Origin: Deuterostichococcus epilithicus
Lineage: Eukaryota; Chlorophyta; Trebouxiophyceae; Prasiolales; Stichococcaceae
Direction of reading: 5' to 3'
DNA: 64,000 nt
Assembly: GCA_033439295.1 (NCBI GenBank)
Contig: JAVTLE010000011.1
Coordinates: 2,356,082 to 2,420,081, forward strand
Part shown: piece by piece, positions 41,611 to 52,992 of the stretch
Position numbering within the stretch: position 1 is the first letter of the stretch
Layout of the letters: every line of letters starts with the position of its first letter
Position numbers and translations under genes: made by a program
Notes under the pieces: generated by a model
What the model was told of the DNA's origin: nothing
Database searches by the model: none
Seen by the model: the letters and a program-made list of their open reading frames with translations, nothing else

Positions 41611-43244
41611 ATGCTGCGTTCAATGCTGGCCGGCGGCAGGCGGGCGATCCCCGCCTCCCTGCAATCGACGTCACGCATGCGCGAGGTCTGTCGACGATGT
41701 GCAATGGTCTTTATGGGCAGTGATTTTGTTAAGAGCCGCTGCAACAAACTGCTGGGTCTGAACTCCAGTTGCGTATGCGTTTACAGCGTTATCTTGCGCC
41801 AAAAGCTGCACTGCACCTGATGCTGTGTGGCACCTGCGCTGCAGGTGCTCAACGCTGAAGACAGCTCGACAATATGTTGCCAGGTACATCAATTCGGTTT
41901 TCAGAACCGTTCAGCGAAATCAGGGGTCCTGGGGGTCCACTCCAAGGACCACTGCCTTGGAAACCCAGCTGCGCCTGTAGCACCTGCCGAGGGGGTGAGC
42001 CGATGCAAGCTGTCTCCCATATCACACATGTAGATCGATCAGGAGGTGTCATTCAATCATTGGCAGGGGTCTGGAAGCTGTCACGAGGAGGCTGCTGCAC
42101 CGTTTCACAACCCATTCCCTCGAATGGGCTGCCGCAAATTCAGTACAGACTTTCCCATGCTCGGAGTCGACCCTGACACCTTCGAGTCGACATCTGCTGG
42201 TTCGTGCTCACAAAATCTTGTTCGCCCTGCATGCTGTGTCCTTTGTGCACCACTATCGGGTCACACACAGCCTGCAATGTTGCTCTTGCGGAGCGAGGCC
42301 ATGCGCTGCGCCCCCGTAACTGTGCAACACGAACGTGTGTCTTGCTTGCAGATGGCCAGGAGCACATCAGCGAGCAACGTTTCCACCGCGCAGCGGACGT
42401 GACGCTTGGTGAGCTGCTGCAGAAACTTGACAGCTACCTGGGCGACCAGCCGCAACCGGGCACTTCGGTGGACATGACCGAGGGTGCGTCCCACTGCACC
42501 ATTGACTGGAGCGTATGCCCCGGTCCTGAGCATCCGGACAGGCACTGGCACCCGCAACTGCAAGGTCGAAAATCGAGCAAGGTCGAGGTGCAGCGCGCAG
42601 TGATGCACGGTCACTGTCCCTGTGGTAGGGTTCTGTGTGCGCCACTGGCTGAAACTGCGCATGTCCTTGCCGCAGGCAGGCTGCAGGTGCAGCTGGGGCC
42701 GGACCGGGGGCTGGTCATCAGCAAAGACCCCGAGGCACGGCAGCTGCACACCAGCGGCGTCCACGGCGACGCGTCATATGCGCTGGCGGCAGACCCGGAG
42801 GACGGCAGGTGGGCGCCTACGCTATGCTAGCGTCACCTTGTCGCACCGAACTCCTGCTGACAGATAGCGGCGAGATGCGAGCAGCTGTTGATGCCATGTG
42901 CGCCGCACGCACACTGATCCCTAGCCGGGTATATGGTGCACTCGGGCATGGCTTTGAAGATCATGCTGCATCAACCGCTGCATGCACAGGATGCACATGG
43001 TGCTGCTCAGTCTTTGAGTTGCTCGAATCAACGGAATCCCAGTCCAAGCTCGAGTTTTCGATGGTGCGAAAGTAGGAAAGGTGTTGCAAGGCGCGCAGCT
43101 ACCTTTTTGACCTGCAGGTGGGTGTCGGTGGAGGGTGGTCGCGACCTGCACGACGTGCTGGAACAAGAAATACAGGAGGCAATCGGAAACGGTGTTGACC
43201 TGGAGCCCGAGGATCGCCACGGTTATGGCCCCGACCCCACCTGA
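41611..43244 (+). CDS. FXN: divergent frataxin (mitochondrial iron-sulfur cluster assembly)
   Basis: Frataxin modulates iron-sulfur cluster assembly on the NFS1/ISCU complex in mitochondria. Three exons are firm: 42352-42483, 42676-42808 and 43118-43244. They read through helix 1 (ISEQRFHRAADVTLGELLQKL), a strand region (GRLQVQLG, GLVISKDPEARQL) and helix 2 (GGRDLHDVLEQEIQEAIG), in family order. The ATG at 41611 opens a basic, Arg/Ser-rich presequence (MLRSMLAGGRRAIPASLQ) typical of mitochondrial import. How that exon joins 42352 is not settled: a donor after the ATGGGCA at about 41721 keeps frame, but a small exon near 41843-41881 is possible. The usual strand motif with Trp before SSP is absent, so the protein is divergent or the middle exon is misread. 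Another CyaY-fold protein is the main alternative. Confidence 0.65.
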
Positions 43245-44421
43245 GGGACGGCGCGAGCCGGGCGGCAGCGGCGGAGCGGCAGAGCTCAGCGACTCTGGTT
43301 GCCAGCGGCCGGCAGCACCAGGGCGTCGGCGCCGGCCGTCACCCGCCATCGCGTGCACCTGCTGCTGCTTACAACAGAGGCTGACTTGTGGAGTTGGGGT
43401 TTAGGCCAGTCGCATTGGACATGTCTCCATTGCGTGATGACAACCATGTCTCCACACCTTGCTGGGGGGCACTCACGAGAGAGTTCTCGCGAGCTGCCGA
43501 TAGATCTCGAGCTGCCAAATTTCCACTGTACACGTTTTGCAGTCAAGCTGCGGCAATCCTTTGCACGCGCTTTCGCCGAGCATCAGGCTGAGACGGAGTC
43601 CTGAGAGCAAAGTACCCGTATCTTCGGAAGTCAAAATACCCCTGACCTCGTGCGCTGTAGTGGGTTCAGACCGCCACACGCCTCGCATAGACTGTGGGTA
43701 AGACTTTCACTCTGAGCTTCCGGCTCTCCTTCGTGAAACTTTGCCCGAACAACGGCAGACTGACACAGTCTCACTGCCAGCCTTGCACGCCAGCGCTGCA
43801 CGTGAAATGCCCCGCCGGCCTCGCTTCAGCTGTCGCTGTTGAATCTATGTGCAAGTGAGGGAGTAGGAGTGACGCCTTGGGGGTTGAGGAGTAGGAAGCG
43901 AACAACGTGATCGAGCGCAGATCATTTGTCCGGGGTCGATTGCGAATGTCTGTTGTCTTGTCACTGCTCCGCTTGACAGACCGCAGCCGTGCAATATTTG
44001 ACGCTGACTCGTCGCCACCGGACTCTGTCCACTGCCGGCAGTCTTGCCGCCGCCTTAGACACACACTGGACGGGGTTGCGGCGGCCACATGCTGGCGGGT
44101 CGATTGCGTGCAAGACTTGCATCGGGCTTTGACTGTTACAAACGACTGTCAACAGGAGTCGACGTCTCATTTCTCATCTCGGCAGGTCCCACATCTACGC
44201 TATATGGCTGGCTTGCACTGAAACTCGCCGATAGATCAGCAACTTACAGCCTGTGACGCGCGGCGCGCAACAGCTGGCGCCTGGCGTGTCGGCATCCACA
44301 CCACTGATTACACCCTCTGCGGACTGCGCCACCACCGGAACAGCTGCTGCTGCTGTCTGGCGTGGCGATCAATCAGCCTACAACCTCTCCTGGTTGGCGC
44401 CGGCCAGTACTTTCAGGCGCG
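43245..44421. other. spacer, frataxin to DnaJ
   Basis: About 1.2 kb. Only short open frames without family resemblance or consistent third-base GC were seen. It should hold the DnaJ promoter. Confidence 0.5.
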
Positions 44422-47400
44422 ATGGTGAAGGAGACTGAGTACTACGATGCGCTGGGCGTGGCGCCGGACGCCGGCCCTGCGGCAATTAAGAAGGCGTACT
44501 ACACCCAGGCCCGCAAGGTGCGACGCAATGATGCTTCAGCACTCTGTAGGTGTGCGCGGCACCAGCAGGGATGTGGCTCCCTGGCAGCAGGAGGTCCATC
44601 CATGTGCAGTATGCAGGTGCCAGGTGAGGGAGTAGCATGGTGACCAAGTCGTGCACCACACTAGCCGCATTCTGAGCGCCTGGCGTCTAGCAACCTGCCA
44701 GCGTGTGAGGTCGGGTGATGCTTGTTGGGTTTGTGAGTGGGCAGGGGTGGGTGGGGGAGTATGTGGTGGGGGGTGCAGGGTCTTTCACCTGCTCTTGATA
44801 AATTTTGGAAAACGCTTGCTGAGCAGCACTGATCCTTTCGTGAGGTCCTCTGCATTTCCGGTCGCTCTCGAGCCGAGTTATGGGTTGCTGTCCGGCGGCC
44901 CCAGGTGCATGCTGGATTGCAGCCGAGACGCGATGCAGACCACTGCAGTGCACACAGCCGACTTCTTGCGTCCTCATAGTGAACTGTGGGCTGTCACGAA
45001 TTTCCACAGGTGCACCCGGACAAGAATCCGAACAACCCGCAGGCGGCCGCCGAGTTCCAGGCCCTGGGTGAAGCCTACCAGGTCCTCAGCGACCCAGCCC
45101 AGCGCTCGGAGTGCGTCCCAGCCTGCGGCAGTCATGCGGCAGTCTGCATTTGCTGTCCTGGAAAACGCTTAGGTGCTGGCACTGGTGACCACGTCGGCTG
45201 CGTGCCGACCCAAGTGCGGCCGACTGGGAGCATGTGTTGGTTGCTGCATACCGACGCTGACTGCATACCGACACTGGTCCATTCCGACACAAGGCATGCA
45301 GCCGCCCTGTCCTTGCTGCTAATCCCAGTCGCGGCCTGGCGCTTGTGGTTGTGGCCCGCCCAGTTGAGTCGCTGCGGCACCTGTGCTAGCCGCCAAGCAG
45401 TCAGGACAGTACCCCTCGACAAATCCACTTCGAAACCATCCAAGTATGCAGGAAAGGGTGCACTTCGTCTGACTGTCGCACTGACCTGCAGGTACGACCG
45501 CCACGGCAAGCAGGCGGTGCTGGATTCTGCTGGCGCCGTCGATCCTGCCACCGTCTTCGGCATGGCCTTCGGCTCCGACGTGTTTGAGGAGTATGTCGGA
45601 CAGCTGGCGCTGGCAACACTGGCGCAGCTGGGCTACGAGGGCGGCGGAGACCCAAGCCGCGACGCCCAGTTCCATGCCAAGCTGCAGGGCCTGCAGCAGG
45701 TGGGTCCTCTTGGGAGCGATGTTGAGTGACAGTAAGGCAGGTGACCGTAGTAGCGCAGCTGGCAGAGGCGGCATGAACCGCGCAGCTCCACGCCAAGCTG
45801 CATGGCGTGCGGCAGCTGGGCTGCAGTGCCAGAACGGCGTGTGTTGGCCCAGCCGAGGGTGCATGCTCAGGCAACGGGGATGACGGTAGGTTGACCCCCT
45901 GCATCTCAGCCTATCCTTGTAACCTTGCAACAGGAAACCCCAACCCCAACTGCAGGACCGGGTTGCAAGCTGGGAAGACGACGCACTCTACTTGTGGCTG
46001 CAGCGCTGGGTGAACAGTGAACATAGCCAACCGTGCTGACTTTAGGGTTTTGAACCCTAAAGCTAACCCTCCTTACATGGCTGTAGGAGCGCGTCGCCAA
46101 GCTGGAGGCGGCGCTGAAGGCACGGCTGCAGCGCTACGTGGACGGCGACAAGGAGGGCTTCAAGGCGTGGGCGGTGTCCGAGGCGGAGGGCCTCTCTGGC
46201 GCCGCCTTTGGCGAGGCCATGCTGCACACCATCGGGTGAGAGGAACAGAAACAAGCAACGTCACAGCACAGCCAGCAGTTGAGCGGCTTTCACGACCAGG
46301 CGCTTATTTCGGTCGTTGGCTGGCTGATCAGGCCACATCAGAGACCTCTAGGCCGTGGGCTCTCTGGTAGTCGCCGCCCTCCAGCGAGGCTGTGCTGCGC
46401 ACGATCAGATGAGAAGCTGCCAGAAAGTGGATTGTCATCTTCCACTCTGGGCGCTCGTGTGAGCATGCGATCGGTGGCAAAGTGGACTCAGTGTCAGCTG
46501 CGGGGCTCTGTCGGGCGCCGCCTTCCACGAGTCCATGCTGCACACCATCAATCGCGCCGCTGGTCCCCCTAGCGCATGCATGTGGCAATCGTGTTCCCAC
46601 TGATGCGACAATCTCCCTGTGGCGCTCGGATCTGGCAGGCAGAGCGGCAGCCTATGTGGGTTGCAGGGGGGCTGAGCAGCACCACGGTCGATGGGGCAGC
46701 CGTCGGCGAGCAGCCCTGCCGCCTGCTCCGTCAGTGTGACCGCAGCCATGCGCCACCCGCAGGCTTGGTGTGCCACCATAGGGCCTGCTCGTGTTTTTTA
46801 TAAGCAGTGAATCCCGTAATTCACAGGTACGTCTATGAGCGGCGGGGTCGCATGTACGCGGGCAAGGGCCCAAGCATGGTGGTGGAATGGATGCGCGCCA
46901 AGGGGCACGGCATCAAGAGCCAGGTCACCGCCGCGTCTGGCGCCGCCGACATCATGATCATGCAGGCCAACGCCAAGAAGCAGTTCCAGGCGCGTAGTTC
47001 ACCTGAAAAATGCATCGAAGAACAACTGCTGCGCAGTAGCAAGCGGCAGCCTCCATCCCTTCACTGGTGTGTTGTGCGTCGTCAACAATGGTCAATACAG
47101 CAGTCTAGCATACAAGCTGGAAAGCGGTGTGCAAAGAACCAACTCGCATCTTGCACTGCCAGAGTTCAAGGGCTGCAGAGAGGCACAGGCGCCAGAGGCT
47201 GTCCTTGCACCGGCACTGTCGTCCGTTACCTTCTGCAGCCTCTGGACGCAGGGCCTGTTTGCATGCACACGGGCTCACAAGGTGCACCATTGCTGAGGTC
47301 ACGCATTGTCAAGTAGCGACACCAGCACCAAGTGTACTGTGCCCCTGGTCCACCAGTTTACTGGGAATGATGAACCAGTCTGCCGCGACTATGACATTGC

Positions 47401-48882
47401 GCCGATAGTACCGCCTGCACCTAGATGCTGAAACCATTGGTGTGACATCTGCGCAGCCGCAACTGCGTCACGGCAGCGAGCAGACAATGATGCGGTTGCT
47501 GTTGGTCCAATGTGCCGAGATGAGATGCCTCACGTGAAGACTACCTGCCCCATGCGGAGCTAGGTCACGAGGAACCGAGCAGGTGGCCGCGCAGCACCTC
47601 ATGGACCAATCTCACACACCACAAACACAATTTTCACATTATGGAGCCCACTGCTTTCGCGCTCAATGCAGGTCACGGGCAACGAGCAGGCGGCCGCGCA
47701 GTACCTCATGGACCAGTCCGCGGCGATGATGGAGTCGCTGTGGAAGATCAATGTGGTGGACATCGAAAACACGCTGGAGGCGGTTGTGGACCGTGTGTGC
47801 CACGAGCCGGGCGCGAAAGCCGGCGTGCTGAAGGCGAGGGCCGCGGGCCTCAAGTCCATGGGTGTCATCTTCCAGGTGCGTTTCTCCGGCGGCTGCGGCG
47901 CAAGGTTCACAGGGCTTCAGTTTCAGTGGCGCGGGTGTGGCGCGGTCCTGAAACTGAAGGCCGCGGCCTTCGAGCCCATTGGCTTCATTTCTCGGAGGGT
48001 GCACGTACCCATAGCATTCGTACTTCAGTATATGCTGAGGCGTGTATGCGCAGTGCCAATCGCCGAGCGTCATGTCACGGGTTTGCCCAGCAGCTTCTGA
48101 CGACGGGCGCCCACCTCGTTCCCTGAAGACAGGTCCCCCACCTCGTTCTACAAGAGGCTCGATTCTCTGTCTCACATTCATCCTCCGCCGCTGCAGGCTG
48201 CCAAGCCCAAGTACCAGCGCGCCAACAGCCTCCGGGTGCCAAAGGGTGAGCCCTGAGCCCTGAACCCTAAGGCTGCTTCAAAAGTGGCATTGACTGTCCT
48301 CCGCGGTGACTCTGGATTCCGGAGGCGGGTCGTTGTCACAGGCCCCAGGGCACGCTAGCGGCCCATGGGTACAGCTGCTGCCGGCACACCCACTTGAAGG
48401 CAGCGCTGTCAGATGCAAAGCAGGGCTCTGCCGTGCACCGCAGCCGCACATGCTTGCGGCCCATGCTGCACTGCGCACAGCCCTCAAGACGCGCCGTGTG
48501 TGTCATGACCGTCTGCATGCCTGGCTTTCACGCGGTAGAGCGGCGGCCCAGTCGCAAGCTCCTCCACAGGCAGTCCGCACCCTGAGCCGGCCGGCAATGC
48601 AACACCGGCCTGCGGCCTCTGTTCTCCCAACGAGCATGTCACCGCCCTCTGCCACAGATGCGAAGGCGTCGCACTGAAGCACCCCCGATGGCGCCCCCGC
48701 GCAGGCGGCGCCTTCGGCATCCACGCTGCCGGCGGCTCCGCCAGCGCGCCTGCATCGATGCACGCCGGCGGCGCCTGGGCGGCGCAGCCGCCGTTCCAGG
48801 GTGCGAGCAGCGGCCACGGCTACGCGCCGCCTCCACACCAGCGGCAGGGCTCTGGCGCCGGCAGCGGCCACGGCTACATGCC

Positions 48883-48945
<63 letters not shown>

Positions 48946-49522
48946 TCCCCAGCAGCAGGGCTACGTCGGGTTTCAGCCACAGCCGCAATATGGTGCAGGC
49001 GCCGGCGCCGCTAACGGCCAGTGGCAGGCGCCGCCGCCCTATGCGCCACCGCCGCCCAGCGGCTTCATGCCGGGGCAGTACGGTCAGCCGCCGCCGCAGG
49101 CCGGTGGCGCGCCAGGCTCGTACAATGGGTCAGGGTTCGAACCCTCAGGGGTAAATTCAGGGTTTGGGGGTCCGCCGGCATGCCGTCCGGCGGAACCGCA
49201 GTTTGGCGGCTACCCGTCGCACGGGCAGGCGCCGCCGCCGGGCGCCTACGGCCAGGCGCCGCCGAGCGCCTACGGTGCGCCGCAGCATGCACCGGCTGCT
49301 TACGGGTCGCCGCAGCAGCAGGGCGGCCTGTGGGGTGCGGCGCCGCCGCCGAGGAGTGGCGGCGCTGCTGGGTCTCCGTCAGGATTTACTGGAAGCTCGG
49401 GCAACGTGGAGGCCATGACGGACGCGCAGCTACGGGCCTTCATCCAGACGCGCAACCCGGGGGCGGACACAGAGGACATGGAGCGTACTGACATGATTGC
49501 AATCGCGCATGCGCTGGCGTAA
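44422..49522 (+). CDS. DnaJ (Hsp40) with X domain and poly-Gln, Pro/Gly-rich tail
   Basis: J-domain co-chaperone that stimulates Hsp70. Exons: 44422-44517, 45010-45110, 45492-45699, 46087-46235, 46827-46989, 47672-47875, 48197-48245, 48705-49522, joining to 595 residues. The J domain is [18 protein letters not shown], then VHPDKNPNN with an intact HPD, then [15 protein letters not shown]. The middle, with [17 protein letters not shown] and [12 protein letters not shown], matches the DnaJ-X region of plant DnaJ10-like proteins. The last exon adds about 270 residues: 20 Gln in a row, then Pro/Gly/Tyr/Gln-rich low complexity, ending in a folded-looking [15 protein letters not shown] segment. That tail resembles prion-like or condensate-forming domains; this is inference. 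Exon 5 seems to end at CAG|GCGCGT, a GC donor. Introns 4 to 6 hold exon-edge copies. Confidence 0.9.
46357..46555 (+). repeat. two decayed copies of DnaJ exon 4 end
   Basis: Stretches 46357-46413 and 46501-46555 copy the last 17 or so codons of the exon ending at 46235 (the [14 protein letters not shown] segment); the first also keeps a donor-like GATGAG. Both lie downstream in the next intron. Confidence 0.88.
47562..47613 (+). repeat. decayed copy of DnaJ exon 6 start
   Basis: Copies the acceptor and first 16 or so codons of the exon at 47672 (the [12 protein letters not shown] segment), about 108 bp upstream in the intron, including an AG at the equivalent splice position. Confidence 0.9.
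47939..48005 (+). repeat. decayed copy of DnaJ exon 6 end
   Basis: Copies the last codons and donor region of the exon ending at 47875 ([15 protein letters not shown]), about 120 bp downstream in the next intron. Confidence 0.85.
48884..48943 (+). repeat. CAG run coding for 20 Gln
   Basis: Twenty uninterrupted CAG codons in the last DnaJ exon. Pure CAG runs are usually length-variable between strains. Confidence 0.97.
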
Positions 49523-49992
49523 CGGGCAGGCAACAACTGTGTCTCAGGGATGATTTCGGAAATTTGGATTTCTCTAGGCCCTTGTGATTTCTCTGCCTCT
49601 GCATTGTTTCTGAATCTGCGAATTTGAGCTGTTCGAGGTTGTGCTCTTGTCATGCAGCCGAGCAGTCTGGCCCTGAACGTTCCGTGACAGTGTGAAGAAT
49701 GGTCATTCCCCTCCTCTCCTTTGTCTTGCCAGCGACAGCTCAGGTTTAACTGCTGTGTTTCACGCTCAAGCCCACCACTCATCACTGTGCACGCAGCCAC
49801 TTTCATATAAATATCAGCGGCGGCACACTTCACGCAGTACCTACATATTACACATGGTGTTTGCCCTGAGACTGGCAGCAGCCTTTCTGCTGTCCGCTGA
49901 AACTCCAGGCGCCCCCATCGCTTGCTGCCAGCGCCACCGCCGCAGGCTGCCGTTGCTGAGAGTGTGCCGCCCCTCTTGCCGCCGTCCGGCAT
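49523..49992. other. convergent 3' spacer, DnaJ and membrane-protein gene
   Basis: About 470 bp between two genes that end towards each other; it holds both 3' untranslated regions. No gene seen. Confidence 0.55.
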
Positions 49993-52088
49993 TCAGTGCT
50001 TGCGCTTCCCCTTTCCCTTCTTCTTACGCTGGCCGCCCTTCTGCTGCGTCGGCGCTGGCCTGTAAGCAGCCAGCTTTTCCGTGAGCCGCTCCTGCGACTT
50101 CCAGTAGTGCTGCAGCCTCTCGAACGGCATATATCAGTGGCCACACGAGGCTGGCGCAGAAGGCCGAACGGCGACCACCAGTCCGCCGCTGAGCCGCTCA
50201 TGTCAAAGGCGACCGCCCACCACCTGTTGTTAGCTTGTCATGACACCCCACTTCATTGCGACACACATGCACCTGGCGCTGCCCGTAGGCTGTGAAGGCT
50301 GCGGGGCGCCGCTCGCAGCCGGAGGAACAGCGTCCAGTAACTTCGGCGCCTGCTCGTCGCTGCTGCCTGCGCGTGGGCGCAGTCGCTCAATCGCGGTCGG
50401 CCACCCGTCCGGCAGCACAGCAGGCTTCTCCCCGGCCTCCAGGTAAAACCTGTCTCGATGCTCTGCCCGGATGTGCACTGTTAAAGGGCACATGTGTGCA
50501 CCCGTGTACCGTGTGCGCCGCACGAAACGATTGCGCTGTGCTACAGAGGGCGAGCCGCTCACCTGTAGCGGGCGCCAGGGTCCCTGTTGAATCCTCGCCT
50601 GCGGGCGGCGCTGCCACGGGGCCAGCTTCAGACCCCTGCGCCTGCGATGGGGTGAGAAGGCTTGTGTCAGGGTGGCAGCGTCCTCGACGGCGCCTCACAT
50701 GGGTGCTACTGCCTCCCCGGCTGGCAGCTGTGCAACCTCTGAAGCACACTGCCAAGGGCATGCGCCTCATCTTGCATGCTTGAGGCGGTTTCGTGAGGGT
50801 GCAAGAGCCCAATCAACTGCCTGGAGTCATCGCGGCTGTGCTGTCCTGATGGCCGCAGCATGCAGGGGACACGATCTGATCCGAGACAAAGCAGGGGAAG
50901 TGCTCCGCACCTGCTGCTGGTTGCTTGCGGCGCGGCTGAGGGCTGCGTCGCCTGCCGCCCGAGCCGCCGGCTTTGGCGCCGCCTGCACCCTGCGCTGCTT
51001 CTTCCGGCCATCGCTGTTCCCGCTGCCGCCGCGGTTGCCGCCCCGCGCCTTGTCCAGCCACTCGCCAATGCCGCTGAGCGCCTGTGCAGCGCAGATGGGG
51101 CTTGCCACACGCGGTCGCAAAACGCTTCCTCAGCAATTCCTGTAGTATCCCCTACGTCGTCTCGTTGATCTTTCTCTAGCACCAAGGCAGCTTGGGGGCG
51201 GCCGCTGCAGCGCTGCCCCTACAACGTCAGCTTTTGGCCCATCAGCCAACACCCTGTTGATGAGGCTGCAGGTGCTACTGGGCCAGCCAATTTGAAACTC
51301 TGGCCAGGTGCTGGGCGGAAACCAGGAGTTGTAAAACCTAAACTGCACCTGCAGGCGCGCCGAGACGGCGTCGCCGAGGCGTCCCAGCAGAGTCTTTGGC
51401 CGCGCCACCGTCGGACGCCGCTGCTGCCGCAGCCTGTCGCGCTTCGCCCACGCCGCCGTGCCCAGCAACGCCGCCAGGACCGCCACCGTCTTCACGCCTG
51501 CGTGCCAGGTCCCCCCTCCCTGTTTGGTCATCCTCCTTGACTTTCCCGCGCTTTGCATCGGGGCGAACAGGGGACGCATGGCGGCGACGCGCAGCAGTTG
51601 GTGCAGCGCCATAGCGAAACGATCGAGTCCAGAAGTGTGGCCTTGCAGCGGCAGAGTGTCTCTGGGTGGCTGGCTGCTGCAGCGGCATGGGCTGCTTGTG
51701 GGTCGATCTGAGCCTGCTTGCGCGCGGCAGCACTCCGGAGGGGCTGGGCCTGGCAGGCAACGCAGGACCCCACCTGCAGAGACCTCCCAGACGCCAGACT
51801 CCACAGGGCGCGGCTTGCCGCCCGGCTGCTGCTGGCGCTTGGCGCGTCGCGCCGCCGCCGCCAGACGCTGCCGCTCGTGCACCTCCACCGACCAGCCCAT
51901 ACCTGCAGTACATCGCGGCATGGTCCGTTCCCCAGTGGCAGCAGGCTCACTGGCATACCGAATTGCACACCGCCTGCCGCCAGGCTGCCGTCAGACGTGC
52001 CGCCGGCCGCCGTCAGGCTGGGTGTCAGGCGTATGATGGCCGATAGCACAGACCCGCATCCTATGAGCAGTTCTTGATGCCTGCACAT
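49993..52088 (-). CDS. unidentified protein, one membrane segment, Lys-rich tail
   Basis: Not recognised. Seven exons join in frame to 323 residues: 52088-51959, 51902-51774, 51497-51349, 51081-50911, 50641-50563, 50462-50273, 50116-49993. Third codon positions are strongly G/C throughout, which supports coding. Visible parts are a weakly hydrophobic start (LLIGCGSVLSAIIRL), an Arg/Gln-rich helix (HERQRLAAAARRAKRQQQ), one likely membrane segment (VKTVAVLAALLGTAAWAK) followed by basic residues, a Gly/Asn/Arg-rich linker, and a charged helix (LQHYWKSQERLTEKLAAY) before a very basic end (QRKKKGKGKRKH). Such a tail recalls RNA- or ribosome-contacting membrane proteins, but no family is assigned. 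The start and the acceptor before 50116 are the weakest points. Confidence 0.6.
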
Positions 52089-52992
52089 GTACCGCTTGAG
52101 GGGGACAGGCGCCAAGCAGCACTGCCCAGCTGCTGCCGCTGCGCAGGCGCTGCACAGCGGCACAGTACATGTGCTGGCTGGCACAGTCGGCAGGCAGCTT
52201 AATCTTCCCCCTTCTGAGCCAGCATGCATCAGCTCTCCATCATGGCAGGCTTCCTCCGGGACTGAGCAGCTCTGTGGTCGATGTGGACGTGCTCAAAGTT
52301 CAAACTTGAAAGCGTCTCACCTGCGCCTCTCCGCGCGCAAGTTTGAGTAGGATGCGGATTTAAGCGGTATGGGCACAATCAGCACCGATGCCGTTGCCCT
52401 GAGCGATGGCTATGCTTCTGGCTCGTCCGCCTTACTGGCAGGCAGGCGCAGTCGTGTTCGCGTGCAGCGATGCAGATCGGCGAACCGCAAGAGAATTGAG
52501 ACGTTGCCGGGCGCTCGCAAAGCTTTTGTACAACTCAAGTGGTCGCGAGTTGTGGCTGGATCTAGCATGTGGCATGTATTGGCATGTAAAGCTGGCTTTC
52601 ACGCCCTGCAGACGCCCTGTACTCATTCCTAGGACTCGCAGTCCATATCCGCCTTAGAATTTCAAGGCGGTGCCGCTCGACAGTTTTTCTGTGTTGTGTA
52701 TGGGCGGCTACCACGGTAGGAGGCGTGAGTGATCAGCGGCAGCACCGGAATCGCTTGTTGAAGGCGACAGTGCCTCGGAACACCATGAGCTCTTCGCGTC
52801 CGCCAGCCTCGAGAATGGTATCACGGCGAATTCCTCGAGGCAGAACGATGCAGAACAAGACAGCTCTTCCTGGGAGCAGGGCCGACAATCATCTCGCCAC
52901 GGGTAAGACATAGCACGAATTGCATCGCTGAGCAAGCTTAGGCACTGTCAAAACTCCAATCCGTTGTCGAGGAGCAGCGTCTGTCCCGAGGC
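52089..52992. other. divergent spacer, membrane-protein gene and U-box gene
   Basis: About 0.9 kb between two outward-facing genes. Short open frames only; the exact start of the U-box gene may lie within it. Confidence 0.4.

Noticed and set aside
49132-49155. tRNA B-box-like GGTTCGAACCC
   Set aside because: No A box, acceptor stem or anticodon arm at the right spacing; it lies inside the DnaJ coding tail and fits the repeated AGGGTT motif better.
51338-51913. 191-codon minus-strand frame over the membrane-protein gene
   Set aside because: It crosses likely introns and its third positions are less G/C-rich than the chosen frame; the spliced model keeps phase over seven exons.
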